Shown: piece after piece, positions 35,067-43,950 of the stretch
Layout: the number at the start of each line of letters is the position of its first letter
How positions within the stretch are numbered: position 1 is the stretch's first letter
Assembly: GCA_040081715.1 (NCBI GenBank)
Contig: JBEBFY010000001.1
Span: 186,001-250,000, forward strand
Source: CANKJK01 sp040081715
GTDB taxonomy: Bacteria > Acidobacteriota > Vicinamibacteria > Vicinamibacterales > UBA2999
Length of the DNA stretch: 64,000 bases
Direction of reading: 5' to 3'
The notes under the pieces: model-generated
Databases searched by the model: none
Seen by the model: the letters and a program-made list of their open reading frames with translations, nothing else
Told to the model about the DNA's origin: nothing
Position numbers and translations under genes: made by a program

Positions 35067-36404
35067 CTACTGCAGGCGGCTCACGACCGCAGCGGCCTTC
35101 GCCTTCTTGCGGTCAGCGACGATCTTGTCGTAGTCCTCCTGCGTGAGATACGTCACGTTGACGTGTGCGTGGTACATGTCGTCGAAGCTCCGCTGCCCCC
35201 AGCCGACCCACTGGGTCGGATCCGGATTGGAGCGATTGGCCGCTGTGTTGTCGTGCCAGGCTTTGATCTTGATGATCGTTCCCTTGGGGAGCACAGGCGC
35301 CGCGTCGTCCGCATAGACGTAGTTGACGTGCCAGTTGAACTCGAAGCGGTTGACGTAGCTCAGCATCTCCACCCGGCCATCCGGATAGATCGCCTCCATC
35401 GACATCGCCTTGCCGCGCACGTGCATATGCGGCTGGAAGTTCTCGAGACGAGCCGGCTCCGGGAGCGTGACGTACGCGTCGTGTGTCGTGGCGGTACCCG
35501 GCGGAAGGTCTAAGGTGCGCATCGAATCCTGCACGCCCATCGCCTGCGGAAACACCCGATACTTCGGCGTCACGCCCTTCGGATAGAACCAGACCGCGAT
35601 CTCGCTCGAGTCGGTGATCTCCTTGCCGACCGAGTGATAGTGAATGTCGAAGCGGATCTTCGAGCCGGCTTTCATGAGCTTGCCGGTGTTCTCCCGGAAC
35701 ACGTCGCCAATCTTGCCCACGGCGAACTCGCTGAAGTAGCCGCCGCCGCCAGGCACCTCGACCGCTCCGTAGTTGTCCTCGTTCTGCACGAGGTTGCTGA
35801 CCACGTGGTGCACCACCTGCCGGCCGATCATCGAGGGGCGAATCTCAATCCCCTGCACCCACCGGTCCTCCGTGAGGCCGGTGTCCACGACGGGCTGCCA
35901 CCACTGGTCCTGCCCCTGCGCCGCCTGCGTCCACGGCGTGGACTTCACGATCAGATCGGGCGGCCGGTTGTACACGTCGTTGAGCCGCCACACGTCATCC
36001 CTGGGCCAGTCCTTGGCCGCGGGCATGTCTGCCGGGTTCCCCTGGGGCGCACCCGCATCGACCCAACGCGCGATGGTGTCGATCTGGGCCCGCGAGAGGG
36101 ACCGGTCATTCTTGAAGCTCTGGATCCCGACGGTGTCGTCGAGGTGCCATGGCGGCATCGCTCGCGAGACGACCTTCTGCCGGATGCCGCGCGCGTACGG
36201 CCGCACCTCCTCGTAGGTGACCAGCGACATCGGCGCCATCTGGCCCTTCCGGTGGCAGTCCTGGCATTTCTCCAGAAAGATGGGCGCGATGTCCCGGGTG
36301 AACGTTGGAGCCGACGGTTCAGCCGCCTTGACCGCCCCGACACCGCCGGCTAGCGTGGCCGCGACCGCGATTCCCGCACACAGTCCGCTTGTCAGTCTCC
36401 ACAT
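35067..36404 (-). CDS. Haem-c / type-II copper monooxygenase-like secreted protein
   Basis: A 445-residue exported protein. After a signal peptide comes a cytochrome-c-like domain with CQDCH at residues 47-51 and a downstream AMPPWH (possible Met axial ligand). The C-terminal part from about residue 170 resembles copper type II ascorbate-dependent monooxygenases: VVHHVV (His199-His200), HYH (255-257) and QPHMH (326-328) with a nearby Met334 could supply two copper sites. If so it is an oxygenase with a built-in electron-transfer haem. GGAGGAG 6 bases before the ATG fixes the start. It lies between the secreted hypothetical and DUF1592-B, all exported. Confidence 0.7.
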   Translation of the reverse strand: MWRLTSGLCAGIAVAATLAGGVGAVKAAEPSAPTFTRDIAPIFLEKCQDCHRKGQMAPMSLVTYEEVRPYARGIRQKVVSRAMPPWHLDDTVGIQSFKNDRSLSRAQIDTIARWVDAGAPQGNPADMPAAKDWPRDDVWRLNDVYNRPPDLIVKSTPWTQAAQGQDQWWQPVVDTGLTEDRWVQGIEIRPSMIGRQVVHHVVSNLVQNEDNYGAVEVPGGGGYFSEFAVGKIGDVFRENTGKLMKAGSKIRFDIHYHSVGKEITDSSEIAVWFYPKGVTPKYRVFPQAMGVQDSMRTLDLPPGTATTHDAYVTLPEPARLENFQPHMHVRGKAMSMEAIYPDGRVEMLSYVNRFEFNWHVNYVYADDAAPVLPKGTIIKIKAWHDNTAANRSNPDPTQWVGWGQRSFDDMYHAHVNVTYLTQEDYDKIVADRKKAKAAAVVSRLQ

Positions 36405-36461
36405 CACGCGCTCCTCCAGAATCAGGCCCGCTTCCTGCGGCGGGCGCTTCGTCACTGCCAG

Positions 36462-37298
36462 CTACTTGACGGTCACGTCGATGTAGGCATTGGTCCAGCA
36501 GCACTGAAATCCACCCGCCATCACAAACGCCTGACGCCCCGAGGCGTCCCACGCGAGAACCCGCAGCACATAGCTCCCGGCCTCGGAGAAGGTCGCGGTC
36601 GCGCCGGCCTTTCCGGCGACAATCTTCGGTTCCGTGGTTGAAAAGGTCACGTTCCCGGCCCCGCGATGGGTGCGCAGGATGAGGCCCATCGCGGGCTTTC
36701 CCTCGCCACCCCCGGTCGCCTTGAACACGTTGTCGTCCGTGACCCAGATGGTGAGCGGCATCGGGGTGCCCTTGGTGGCGGTAGCCGCGACCCGCACGCC
36801 ACCAGGTCCCTGCCCCGAGGGGCCAGACTCCGCCAGCTTGACCACCGGCGGCGTGTTATCACTCGTAGTCTCCCGGAGAGCATCGATCTTCCAATCCGGG
36901 TGAAGGCGGCCAGGCACGGAGATGGTCTGCCCGGCGCGGACGAGCGTCCACGTCACGGTCTGCTTCTCATCAAAGCCCTTGGGCACTCGGACCGTGAACG
37001 TGCCGGTGTGGCGGCGAGTCTGGAAGCGGGTTGGCTGCCCCTGGTCCGCTGGGCCCGGTTCGATGCGGTTGTCCGGGCCCACCGGAATGTCCACGACCTC
37101 GTCGTAGTTCCGGTTGAAGTAGCCAAAGGACAGCGAGAACGAGCCATCGGGGTTCGGGAACCATCCCTCGAAGGCCGGCGACACACTCTGGCCGCTCAGG
37201 TGCGGGATCGGAGCCTCACGCAGTTGCCCGTGCAGCACCGTGGAGAGCGCCAGGACCAGTCCGGCGCGCACCAATTGCGTCGGTGTCAGAAGCTTCAT
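36462..37298 (-). CDS. Secreted protein of unknown function with C-terminal CC
   Basis: A 278-residue exported protein. The signal is MKLLTPTQLVRAGLVLALSTVLHGQ. The mature part has two beta-rich halves: an N-terminal segment with GWFPNPDGSFSLSFGYFNRNYDE and VPKGFDEKQTVTWTLVR, and a C-terminal Ig-like segment ending FVMAGGFQCCWTNAYIDV. Adjacent cysteines near residue 268 could make a disulfide or bind metal. I do not recognise the family. The ATG is preceded by a GATAGT box 7 bases away and no ribosome binding site; a GTG three codons earlier is an alternative start. It is 57 bases before the haem/copper gene. Confidence 0.65.
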   Translation of the reverse strand: MKLLTPTQLVRAGLVLALSTVLHGQLREAPIPHLSGQSVSPAFEGWFPNPDGSFSLSFGYFNRNYDEVVDIPVGPDNRIEPGPADQGQPTRFQTRRHTGTFTVRVPKGFDEKQTVTWTLVRAGQTISVPGRLHPDWKIDALRETTSDNTPPVVKLAESGPSGQGPGGVRVAATATKGTPMPLTIWVTDDNVFKATGGGEGKPAMGLILRTHRGAGNVTFSTTEPKIVAGKAGATATFSEAGSYVLRVLAWDASGRQAFVMAGGFQCCWTNAYIDVTVK

Positions 37299-37305
37299 GG
37301 CGGCC

Positions 37306-37311
37306 ACTATC
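37306..37311 (-). promoter_or_regulatory. Putative -10 box (leaderless start)
   Basis: GATAGT on the minus strand ends 7 bases before the ATG at 37298. It would make an internal promoter for the downstream half of the envelope cluster. No -35 box is evident. Confidence 0.3.
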
Positions 37312-37377
37312 CCATGGGTCCGTCACCGGGCGCATCCCATGAAGGCGGTACTGATGGCGGCTTCCCCGAGTCCCTGG

Positions 37378-37995
37378 CTAGTCGAGGTGAATGATCCCCC
37401 TCCGCAGAGCTACGGCCAGAGCCGTCGTCCGGTCGTGGACTTCGAGTTTGGAGAAGATGCTTCGCATATGAGCCTGAATGGTTTCGTCGCTGATACCAAG
37501 CAAGGCGGCGATGTCCCGGTTCTTCATGCCTTTCCCAAGCATGCGGATCACCTCTTCCTCCCGGCGCGTCAGGACCTGCCCCTTGTGTCCGATGAGTGGT
37601 GTACCCGCGGGAAACACCTTTCCCCCTTGATGCACGGTGCGGATCGCGTGAAGCAGGTTGTCGGCCAGGGTGTCCTTCAGCAGGTAGCCCGCAGCCCCGG
37701 CCTCATCGGCCCGCCGCATGTCCTCATCCCCTTCGAACATCGTCAGCACGATAATGCGGGCCGCCGGATCGATCTGGCAGATCGCCCTGGTCGCCTGGAA
37801 CCCGTCCATCCCCGGCAACCGCAGGTCCATCAACACAATCGACGGACGACACTTCCGGAACTGCTGCACGGCCTCGTCACCGTCCGCGGCATGCGCCACC
37901 ACTCGCATGTCCGGCTGCTGGTCGATGATGGTGCTCAGTCCCACGCGAACGACGATGTGGTCGTCGACACACAAGACATCGATACGGCCCGTCAC
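37378..37995 (-). CDS. NarL/LuxR-family response regulator
   Basis: A 205-residue two-component regulator. The receiver domain has acidic DD at residues 11-12, the phospho-acceptor Asp57 in VLMDLRLPG, and the conserved Lys in YLLKDT. Residues about 140-203 are a LuxR-type helix-turn-helix (LTRREEEVIRMLGKGMKNRDIAALLGIS, written here only as the pattern start LTRREEEV). It uses a GTG start overlapping the sensor kinase stop by 4 bases (GTGA), so the two are coupled. It probably controls the surrounding envelope cluster. Confidence 0.93.
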   Translation of the reverse strand: MTGRIDVLCVDDHIVVRVGLSTIIDQQPDMRVVAHAADGDEAVQQFRKCRPSIVLMDLRLPGMDGFQATRAICQIDPAARIIVLTMFEGDEDMRRADEAGAAGYLLKDTLADNLLHAIRTVHQGGKVFPAGTPLIGHKGQVLTRREEEVIRMLGKGMKNRDIAALLGISDETIQAHMRSIFSKLEVHDRTTALAVALRRGIIHLD

Positions 37996-40949
37996 GTACG
38001 CTCCCGCGACGATGCTGGAACCTCAACGGTGACAGTCGTCCCCGCCCCCGGCTTCGACTGAAGCTGGAATCGCGCACCGGCCTTGCGCGCCCGTTCCCGC
38101 ATTCCCATCACACCCCATCGCTCAGACTCCCGGCTCGCTTCTTCATCAGGGTTGAATCCTTTCCCGTCATCACGCACGGTGAGCGTGAGCCCCGAGGGCT
38201 CGTACGAGAGCGCCACGTACACGGCGTGCGAGCCGGAGTGGCGCGCGGCATTCCGGATGGCCTCCTGGGCAATTCGCATCACCTGCTCCTCTTGATGCGA
38301 GGGCAGGCCCACTTCCAGGCCCGACACGGTGAACCCGACTTGAACAGCGGTTCCTGCCACCAGCTCCGCCGCCGATGCCCGTAGCCTCGCGGCCAGGGAC
38401 CGCGCCGTCGCGTCCCCGGATCGCAGACCGAGAATGGCGTGCCGGGCCTCGTGAATGTGCTGCTCGACCTGGCGGCGCAGTCGCGTGAGCCCTGTCGCGA
38501 CTGCCATCCCCGCGTGTTGCTGAGCCAGGCCTTCGAGCTGCAGGGCAAGCCCTGCCAACCCCTGCAGAATCGTGTCATGCAACTCACGGCTGATGCGCGT
38601 CCGTTCTTCCAGTACGAGGCTGAAGCTTCGTCGGATGCGGTGAAGCCTCAGTTGCCAACCGGCCGCGACGCCTGACACGGCCAGCAGCCCGCAGAGCGCG
38701 AGAAACCACCGGGTCTCATAGAAAGCCGGCAGCACGGAGAATGCCAGCGTCGCCGTTGACTGCTCGACTCCGTTGAGCCGAGCCGCCAACCGAAACCGGT
38801 AGCTTCCCGGAGGAAGCGCGGTGTAGAACGCCTGCCGGCGGCTGCCCGCTTCAACCCAGTCGTGATCGAAGCCCTCGATCTTGTAGCGAAACCTGATCTT
38901 CGTCGAGTCCGACAAGTGGACGGCCGTGAAATCGATCTGGATGCGCGTGGGGTTCGGCGCCAACTGCACGGCGTCCGGACGGAATAACGGAACACCGTCG
39001 TCCACGCGCAGGCGCTCGATACGTGCCAGTGCCCGCTGGCGCGGAAGGTCGGCATGCTGTTCGTCGATCACGGCGGCGCCACCGAGTGTCTGAAACCAGA
39101 GCCGGCCGGTGCTGTCAACGACCGCGGCCGGTCCGCCAAGCTTCGCCGGAGCATCCGACAGGCCATCCGACGTGTCGAAGAACTGATACTCAAGCTGATA
39201 CCGGGGATTGGCGATGGCCTTCTCAAACTCCTCCGTCCGCAGACGGACGATGCCCGCGCGAAGACCCAGCCACAGCGCGCCGGACCGGTCGGCCACGAGC
39301 GAGGTAAAGAAGTCTCCAGGTAACCCGTTCTGTTGGCTGACGGATGTGACCTGGCCGTCGCGAATCCTGAAGAGACCACGCGTAGTGGCGACCCAGAAGG
39401 TACCATCACGAGTCTCGTGCATGGCGGCCACGGCCCCCTTCAGGGACAGCGTGCGGAAGCGACCGCGTTCCGCAATCAGGATAGTCCCATCAGTGAAACC
39501 GACACGGACACGCCCCTGTGCGTCCACGTGCGGGACACCCGTGCACTGCTTCCCGGCAATGCCGTCCACTCCCCGGAGCCGCGTGAGCAGATTCCCGCGC
39601 CACCAGGAGACAGATGCCCCTCCGTCGTGACACAGCCAGATCACCCCATCGTGGTCGACGACCATCCCCTGGATCGCACCGAGGGGTTGCGGAGCCGCCA
39701 TGGCGAGAACCCGCCCATCAGCAACGTGGAACACGCCTTCGTTCGTGCCAACAAGCAACCTCCCCGTCAGATCCAGGGCGAGCGACAGGATGACCTGGTC
39801 ACCCAGTGAATAGATGTCGGCGGGCCTCATCGGGCCGGACGTGGTGAAGCGGTGCAGACGATTCCGCGTCGCCACCCATACATCACCCGCAGGCGTCGCC
39901 TGCAACGCCCGCACTTCGTTGTGGGCAAGTCCATCAGCCCTGGTCACCATGACGACGGGAGGCATGAAGAGACGAAACAGGCCCGACCTCGTGCCAATCC
40001 AGATGGAACCGGCCCGATCCTCGAACAGGGTCCGGACGCCTTCCCCGGAGTCCTCGGCCGAGAGGATCTGCCGAACACCTCGAGGCGGGCCGTCTGCCGA
40101 CGCGGGCTCCAGCATCCAGAGTCCCTGGTCCGACGTGCCGACCCAGACACGACCGTCGCGATCGGGCAGCACGCTCTCGCCACGGACAACCTGCGAACCG
40201 GCCGAAGATGCCGGCGCGGGAGGGCCGGGTGCACCGGCGTTGACCCGCCGGGCTCCATTCTGGGGATCCGTGGCCCAGAGCCCGCCGTGCCGATCTTCCC
40301 GAATCTGCTCATGGCCAAAACCGGTTACGAGGCTGCACGCCCGTGGCTCTCCCGTACAGCGAAACAGTCCGACTGCCGTGGACACCCACACGTCCCCGTC
40401 CCGAGTCTGCCGGAGGCCGAGCACATTCACCTGGGCCGGCAGACCCTCGGTGACGCCGAGCGGCTGCCAGCCGTTGCCGGCGAGCCGGGTCACTCCACGT
40501 CGGCTTCCGACCCAGACACGCCCTTCCCGGTCTTCCAGCAACGCCGTGATGAACGCATCCCGGAGTTCCTCGGGACACCGTATCTCCCGCGTGGGCAGGA
40601 TTTGGCAGAGACCGCGGCCAAGGCCAACCCACAGGCTCCGATCGCGGCTCGGCAGCACCGTTTCGGCCCACACCGCAGGCAGGGCGGGATCCCCCGCGCC
40701 TCCCCACGTCTCGAACTGATAGCCGTCAAAGCGCACCAACCCGACATCCGTGGCGAGCCACAGAAACCCCTCCAGGTCCTGCGCGATGTCATTGATGACG
40801 TTCGAGGGCAGCCCGTCCGCGGAGTGGTAGGAGCGGGCTACCCAGTTGGACCGCTCGGCCGCCGCGGCCGGCGGGCAATCAACGCAGGCGAGGGCCAGCA
40901 GGGCAGGGAGGAAGGACGTCGCCAGCAATCGGCGTATGACCCCAGACAT
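37992..40949 (-). CDS. Propeller-type sensor histidine kinase
   Basis: A 985-residue membrane sensor. A signal peptide or first membrane segment is followed by a large periplasmic region of two-component-regulator propeller repeats (LPSNVINDIAQDLEGFLWLAT, DREGRVWVGSRRGVTRL and similar units), then a Y_Y_Y-like domain (FRYKIEGFDHDWVEAG), one transmembrane helix near residue 745, and the kinase. The phospho-acceptor His is about residue 791 in SRELHDTILQ (HisKA_3 type); the ATPase has the N-box EAIRNAARH near 897 and DDGKGF near 927. This architecture is best known from carbohydrate-sensing systems. No receiver is fused. The start ATG at 40949 has AGGA upstream. Confidence 0.92.
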   Translation of the reverse strand: MSGVIRRLLATSFLPALLALACVDCPPAAAAERSNWVARSYHSADGLPSNVINDIAQDLEGFLWLATDVGLVRFDGYQFETWGGAGDPALPAVWAETVLPSRDRSLWVGLGRGLCQILPTREIRCPEELRDAFITALLEDREGRVWVGSRRGVTRLAGNGWQPLGVTEGLPAQVNVLGLRQTRDGDVWVSTAVGLFRCTGEPRACSLVTGFGHEQIREDRHGGLWATDPQNGARRVNAGAPGPPAPASSAGSQVVRGESVLPDRDGRVWVGTSDQGLWMLEPASADGPPRGVRQILSAEDSGEGVRTLFEDRAGSIWIGTRSGLFRLFMPPVVMVTRADGLAHNEVRALQATPAGDVWVATRNRLHRFTTSGPMRPADIYSLGDQVILSLALDLTGRLLVGTNEGVFHVADGRVLAMAAPQPLGAIQGMVVDHDGVIWLCHDGGASVSWWRGNLLTRLRGVDGIAGKQCTGVPHVDAQGRVRVGFTDGTILIAERGRFRTLSLKGAVAAMHETRDGTFWVATTRGLFRIRDGQVTSVSQQNGLPGDFFTSLVADRSGALWLGLRAGIVRLRTEEFEKAIANPRYQLEYQFFDTSDGLSDAPAKLGGPAAVVDSTGRLWFQTLGGAAVIDEQHADLPRQRALARIERLRVDDGVPLFRPDAVQLAPNPTRIQIDFTAVHLSDSTKIRFRYKIEGFDHDWVEAGSRRQAFYTALPPGSYRFRLAARLNGVEQSTATLAFSVLPAFYETRWFLALCGLLAVSGVAAGWQLRLHRIRRSFSLVLEERTRISRELHDTILQGLAGLALQLEGLAQQHAGMAVATGLTRLRRQVEQHIHEARHAILGLRSGDATARSLAARLRASAAELVAGTAVQVGFTVSGLEVGLPSHQEEQVMRIAQEAIRNAARHSGSHAVYVALSYEPSGLTLTVRDDGKGFNPDEEASRESERWGVMGMRERARKAGARFQLQSKPGAGTTVTVEVPASSRERT

Positions 40950-41082
40950 GACCAGCGATCCTAGTTGCGCGCCGGGCACGCCACAAGGACTCATGTGGTT
41001 CGCTGGCAGAGGAACGCGACGCAGGCACCCAGGCGGAGGACCGGCCGGAACAGGTTCAGGCCACCCTGCCTCGCCGCGGCGC

Positions 41083-42672
41083 TCAGCGCGCTGCGGGTTC
41101 GCCGGACAGCTTCGTCAGCAGCAGGATGGTCTTGTCCACGTCTTCCGGTTCGTGATTCTGGAGCGACGGGCGAAACTCGACGCGCAGGTTGTCATTCGCC
41201 ACGTCGAGCGGCGTTCGGCCCATCGAGTCCCGAAGATCCATGCGCGCCCCGTGGTCGACGAGGAACTGCACGGCCTGGTGCGCCGCGGCAAACGCCGCAG
41301 CGTGTAACGCGGTCTGGCCGTTGGCGTTCTGGGCGTTGATGTCATTCCCCCAGGTTAGAAGCAGGTCCAACGCCTCCAGGTTGACGTTGCCGCGCCGGGG
41401 CAACCCACCCGACGGACCTCGGCTCCGGGTACCCAGACCCGCAGCGACCATCAAGGGCGTCGCCTGCTCCATGGAGGGCAGCCGCGGATCGGCACCGAGG
41501 TCGACCAGCGCCTTCATGGCCTCGACGTCAAGTGCGTTGGCAGCGACCCAGAACGCACTGACGCCTCCGACCTGCACCCACGTGATGATGGGCTGGGGGT
41601 TGAGTTGCGTCGGAGTCGGCGCCTTGACGGCTGCCGTTCGGCCGTTGATCTCCCCGCCCTTGGCCACGATCGCCTTCATCAGGTCCAGGGCCGCCGGGTT
41701 CGGGTCCGTGGTATGGCGCGCGACCAAGGCGTGCAGCGCGGCGAAGCCAGGCTTGAGGGCCTCTCCGTTGAGGCTGATGTTTGGCCGGTTCCTGAACGGA
41801 TACGCCTCGGCCGACACATTAGGGTCGGCCCCGGCGTCGAGCAAATGCGTCGCGACCTCGAAGTGCCCATTCATGATCGCCAGATTCAGGGCACTGCTGC
41901 CATCCACCGACGGCGTGGTCCACTGGCCGTCGCCGAAGATGCCGATCTTGCCTCCGTCGGCAAGCATGGCGCGATCCTTGACGTTGGCACCCGCCTTGAT
42001 GAGGGCATCGACCACATCGACATCCCCCTCGCGTACGGCGAACAGGAGGGGCGTCAGGCCGCCAGCCGACCGTCTATCCAGTTGTGCGCCGCGGGCGATC
42101 AGTTCCCGCGCGATGGCCGCGTCCGTCTTTCGGCCCCCGGCCGCCCACATCAGCGCCGTCTGGCCGAGCCTCGGCTCGGCGGCGTTGACGTCGGCTCCGC
42201 GGTCTAGCAGCGCCCGAACAATCGCGAGATTGCCGGACTTGACGGCGGTCATCAGCAGCGGCTCGCCGCCCAGCGCTCGGGCCCTGGCGTCGGCACCTGC
42301 CTTCAGCAGCGCCTCGGCAACACCCTGGCTACCGGCCGCACAGGCCATCCAGAGCGGAGTCGCCCCGAAACGATTGGCCACGTCCACTGTTGCACCGGCG
42401 CGCAGGAGCTGCTCGACCAGTGCCTCGTCGTCCCATCGGACCGCCCAGTGCAGCGCCGTGCTGCCATCGGGCAGCGCCTGATGCACATTCGCCCCGGTCT
42501 TCAGAAGGGCCTGAACGTGGGCACGGTCGCGATGCTGCACCGCCGCCGCCAGCGTGGCGGTCACAGGTTCAGCAACGGCCAGAGCCGCCAGCGTCGGCAC
42601 GAAGGCCAGCGCGACGACCAGGCCCGCCGCGTGGACGCGCCTACGAGATCGAGATCCGCCCTGTGCTGTCAC
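41083..42672 (-). CDS. Secreted ankyrin-repeat protein (module A)
   Basis: A 529-residue exported ankyrin-repeat protein, paralogue of the one at 29580. A signal-like segment (AAGLVVALAFVPTLAALAVA) precedes about eleven repeats of the LPDGSTALHWAVRWDD and GQTALMWAAGG type, including a longer insertion in the middle (around KAPTPTQLNPQP). It has no C-terminal Cys pair, unlike its relative. The GTG start at 42672 has GGAGG 6 bases upstream, lies within the end of the DUF1552 gene (32-base overlap) and is therefore translationally linked to it. Probable binding scaffold for its module partners. Confidence 0.88.
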   Translation of the reverse strand: MTAQGGSRSRRRVHAAGLVVALAFVPTLAALAVAEPVTATLAAAVQHRDRAHVQALLKTGANVHQALPDGSTALHWAVRWDDEALVEQLLRAGATVDVANRFGATPLWMACAAGSQGVAEALLKAGADARARALGGEPLLMTAVKSGNLAIVRALLDRGADVNAAEPRLGQTALMWAAGGRKTDAAIARELIARGAQLDRRSAGGLTPLLFAVREGDVDVVDALIKAGANVKDRAMLADGGKIGIFGDGQWTTPSVDGSSALNLAIMNGHFEVATHLLDAGADPNVSAEAYPFRNRPNISLNGEALKPGFAALHALVARHTTDPNPAALDLMKAIVAKGGEINGRTAAVKAPTPTQLNPQPIITWVQVGGVSAFWVAANALDVEAMKALVDLGADPRLPSMEQATPLMVAAGLGTRSRGPSGGLPRRGNVNLEALDLLLTWGNDINAQNANGQTALHAAAFAAAHQAVQFLVDHGARMDLRDSMGRTPLDVANDNLRVEFRPSLQNHEPEDVDKTILLLTKLSGEPAAR

Positions 42673-43933
42673 CGAATGCCTCCAAGTGAATGCCCGCCCA
42701 GTCCAGGATGCTCAGCTGCAGGTTCGTCAGTGGCGTGTCGAGAGGAGCCACGATGTGCCGCCCGCCGACCACCGATGCCCCGCCGCCGACCGTAATAATC
42801 GGAAGGTTCTTGGACGCATGGGAGTTCCCGTTGCTCATGCCGGAGCCGTACATCAGCAGGACCTGGTCCAGCAGCGTGCCGTCGCCGTCCGTGGTTGCCG
42901 CCAGCTTCTGCGCGAAATAGGACAGGAGATCGACGTGGTAGGTGTCGATCCGCGCCAGCTTCTCCAGCAGCTCCGGCTTCTCGTCGTGGTGCGAAACCCC
43001 ATGGTGTGCCTCCGGCACACCGATCTGGCCGTACGTCCGCTGGGAGGTCTCCCGGCCGATCATGAACGTAATGACTCTCGTGAGGTCCGCCTGCCACGCC
43101 AGTAGTTGCAGGTCGAACAGCACTTTTACGTGATCGTCGAACTTCTCGGGGATGCCCGGCGGCACGACCGACGGCAGGGGCACCCCCGACTGCTGTTCCG
43201 TCCTGGCGATCCGCTGCTCGAGTTCCCGCACGCCCGACAGGTAGTCGTCGAGGCGCGCCCGGTCGCTGGCCGGCACCTGCTTCATGATTCGGTTGGCGTC
43301 CTGCGCCACCGCGTCGAGAATGCTGGCCTGCATCTTCCGGACCCCGGGATTGCTGTTATCCCCGAAGAGCCGTTCGAAGGCCACCCGCGGATTGTTCTGC
43401 ATCGGCAACGGCGTGGTCGGGGTCAGCCAGCAGAGCGTGTTCTGGTAGGAACACGCGTACCCATCGCAGTTCCACAGCGTGTCGTCTGCCGCGAACTGGA
43501 GCGACCGGAACTGCGTCTCCTTGCCGAGTGTGTCGGCGGCGACCTGGTCGAGCGACTTGGCCAGGAATACATCCGCGCCCATCGTCCGCTTCGCTTTGGC
43601 GCCCGTCATCCAGGCGCTACCCGCCTTCGCGTGTTCGCCGTCACCATTCAACGACCGCAGGCCCGAGAATGCCAGCACGCGGTTCTGGAGCGGTTCAAGG
43701 GGTTTCAGCGTCCGGGACAAGGTAAGGCCGGGCGCGGTGCCCAGGGGCTTCCAGCTGGCTTGGTTGGCGCCATTGGGTACGTAGACAAACGCCAGCCGTT
43801 TGCGCGGCGCCGCCGCCGTGCGGCCGAGTGCCGTCAGCGCGGGCACCATGCTATCCAGCAGGGGCAGGGGCAACGCCACGCCAATGCCGCGCAGCACCGT
43901 GCGCCTCGGGAGCGCTCTCTTAGTAATGAACAT
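42641..43933 (-). CDS. DUF1552 Tat-exported protein (module A)
   Basis: A 430-residue DUF1552 protein and paralogue of the one at 31243. The twin-arginine signal is PRRTVLRGIGVALPLPLL at residues 9-26. VPNGANQASW, the SGVRELEQRI helix and the C-terminal YGSGMSNGNSHASKNLP correspond to the conserved segments of the relative, though HH in the second is replaced by NSH. GGAGGAT 7 bases before the ATG at 43933 sets the start. It sits 17 bases after the DUF1592 gene and overlaps the ankyrin gene, so all three are one translational unit. Confidence 0.9.
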   Translation of the reverse strand: MFITKRALPRRTVLRGIGVALPLPLLDSMVPALTALGRTAAAPRKRLAFVYVPNGANQASWKPLGTAPGLTLSRTLKPLEPLQNRVLAFSGLRSLNGDGEHAKAGSAWMTGAKAKRTMGADVFLAKSLDQVAADTLGKETQFRSLQFAADDTLWNCDGYACSYQNTLCWLTPTTPLPMQNNPRVAFERLFGDNSNPGVRKMQASILDAVAQDANRIMKQVPASDRARLDDYLSGVRELEQRIARTEQQSGVPLPSVVPPGIPEKFDDHVKVLFDLQLLAWQADLTRVITFMIGRETSQRTYGQIGVPEAHHGVSHHDEKPELLEKLARIDTYHVDLLSYFAQKLAATTDGDGTLLDQVLLMYGSGMSNGNSHASKNLPIITVGGGASVVGGRHIVAPLDTPLTNLQLSILDWAGIHLEAFGDSTGRISIS

Positions 43934-43950
43934 CGCGCACATCCTCCGGG

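Noticed and set aside
40981..40998. CCACA/TGTGG hairpin upstream of the sensor kinase
   Set aside because: Five-base stem with an 8-base loop is expected by chance in this composition.
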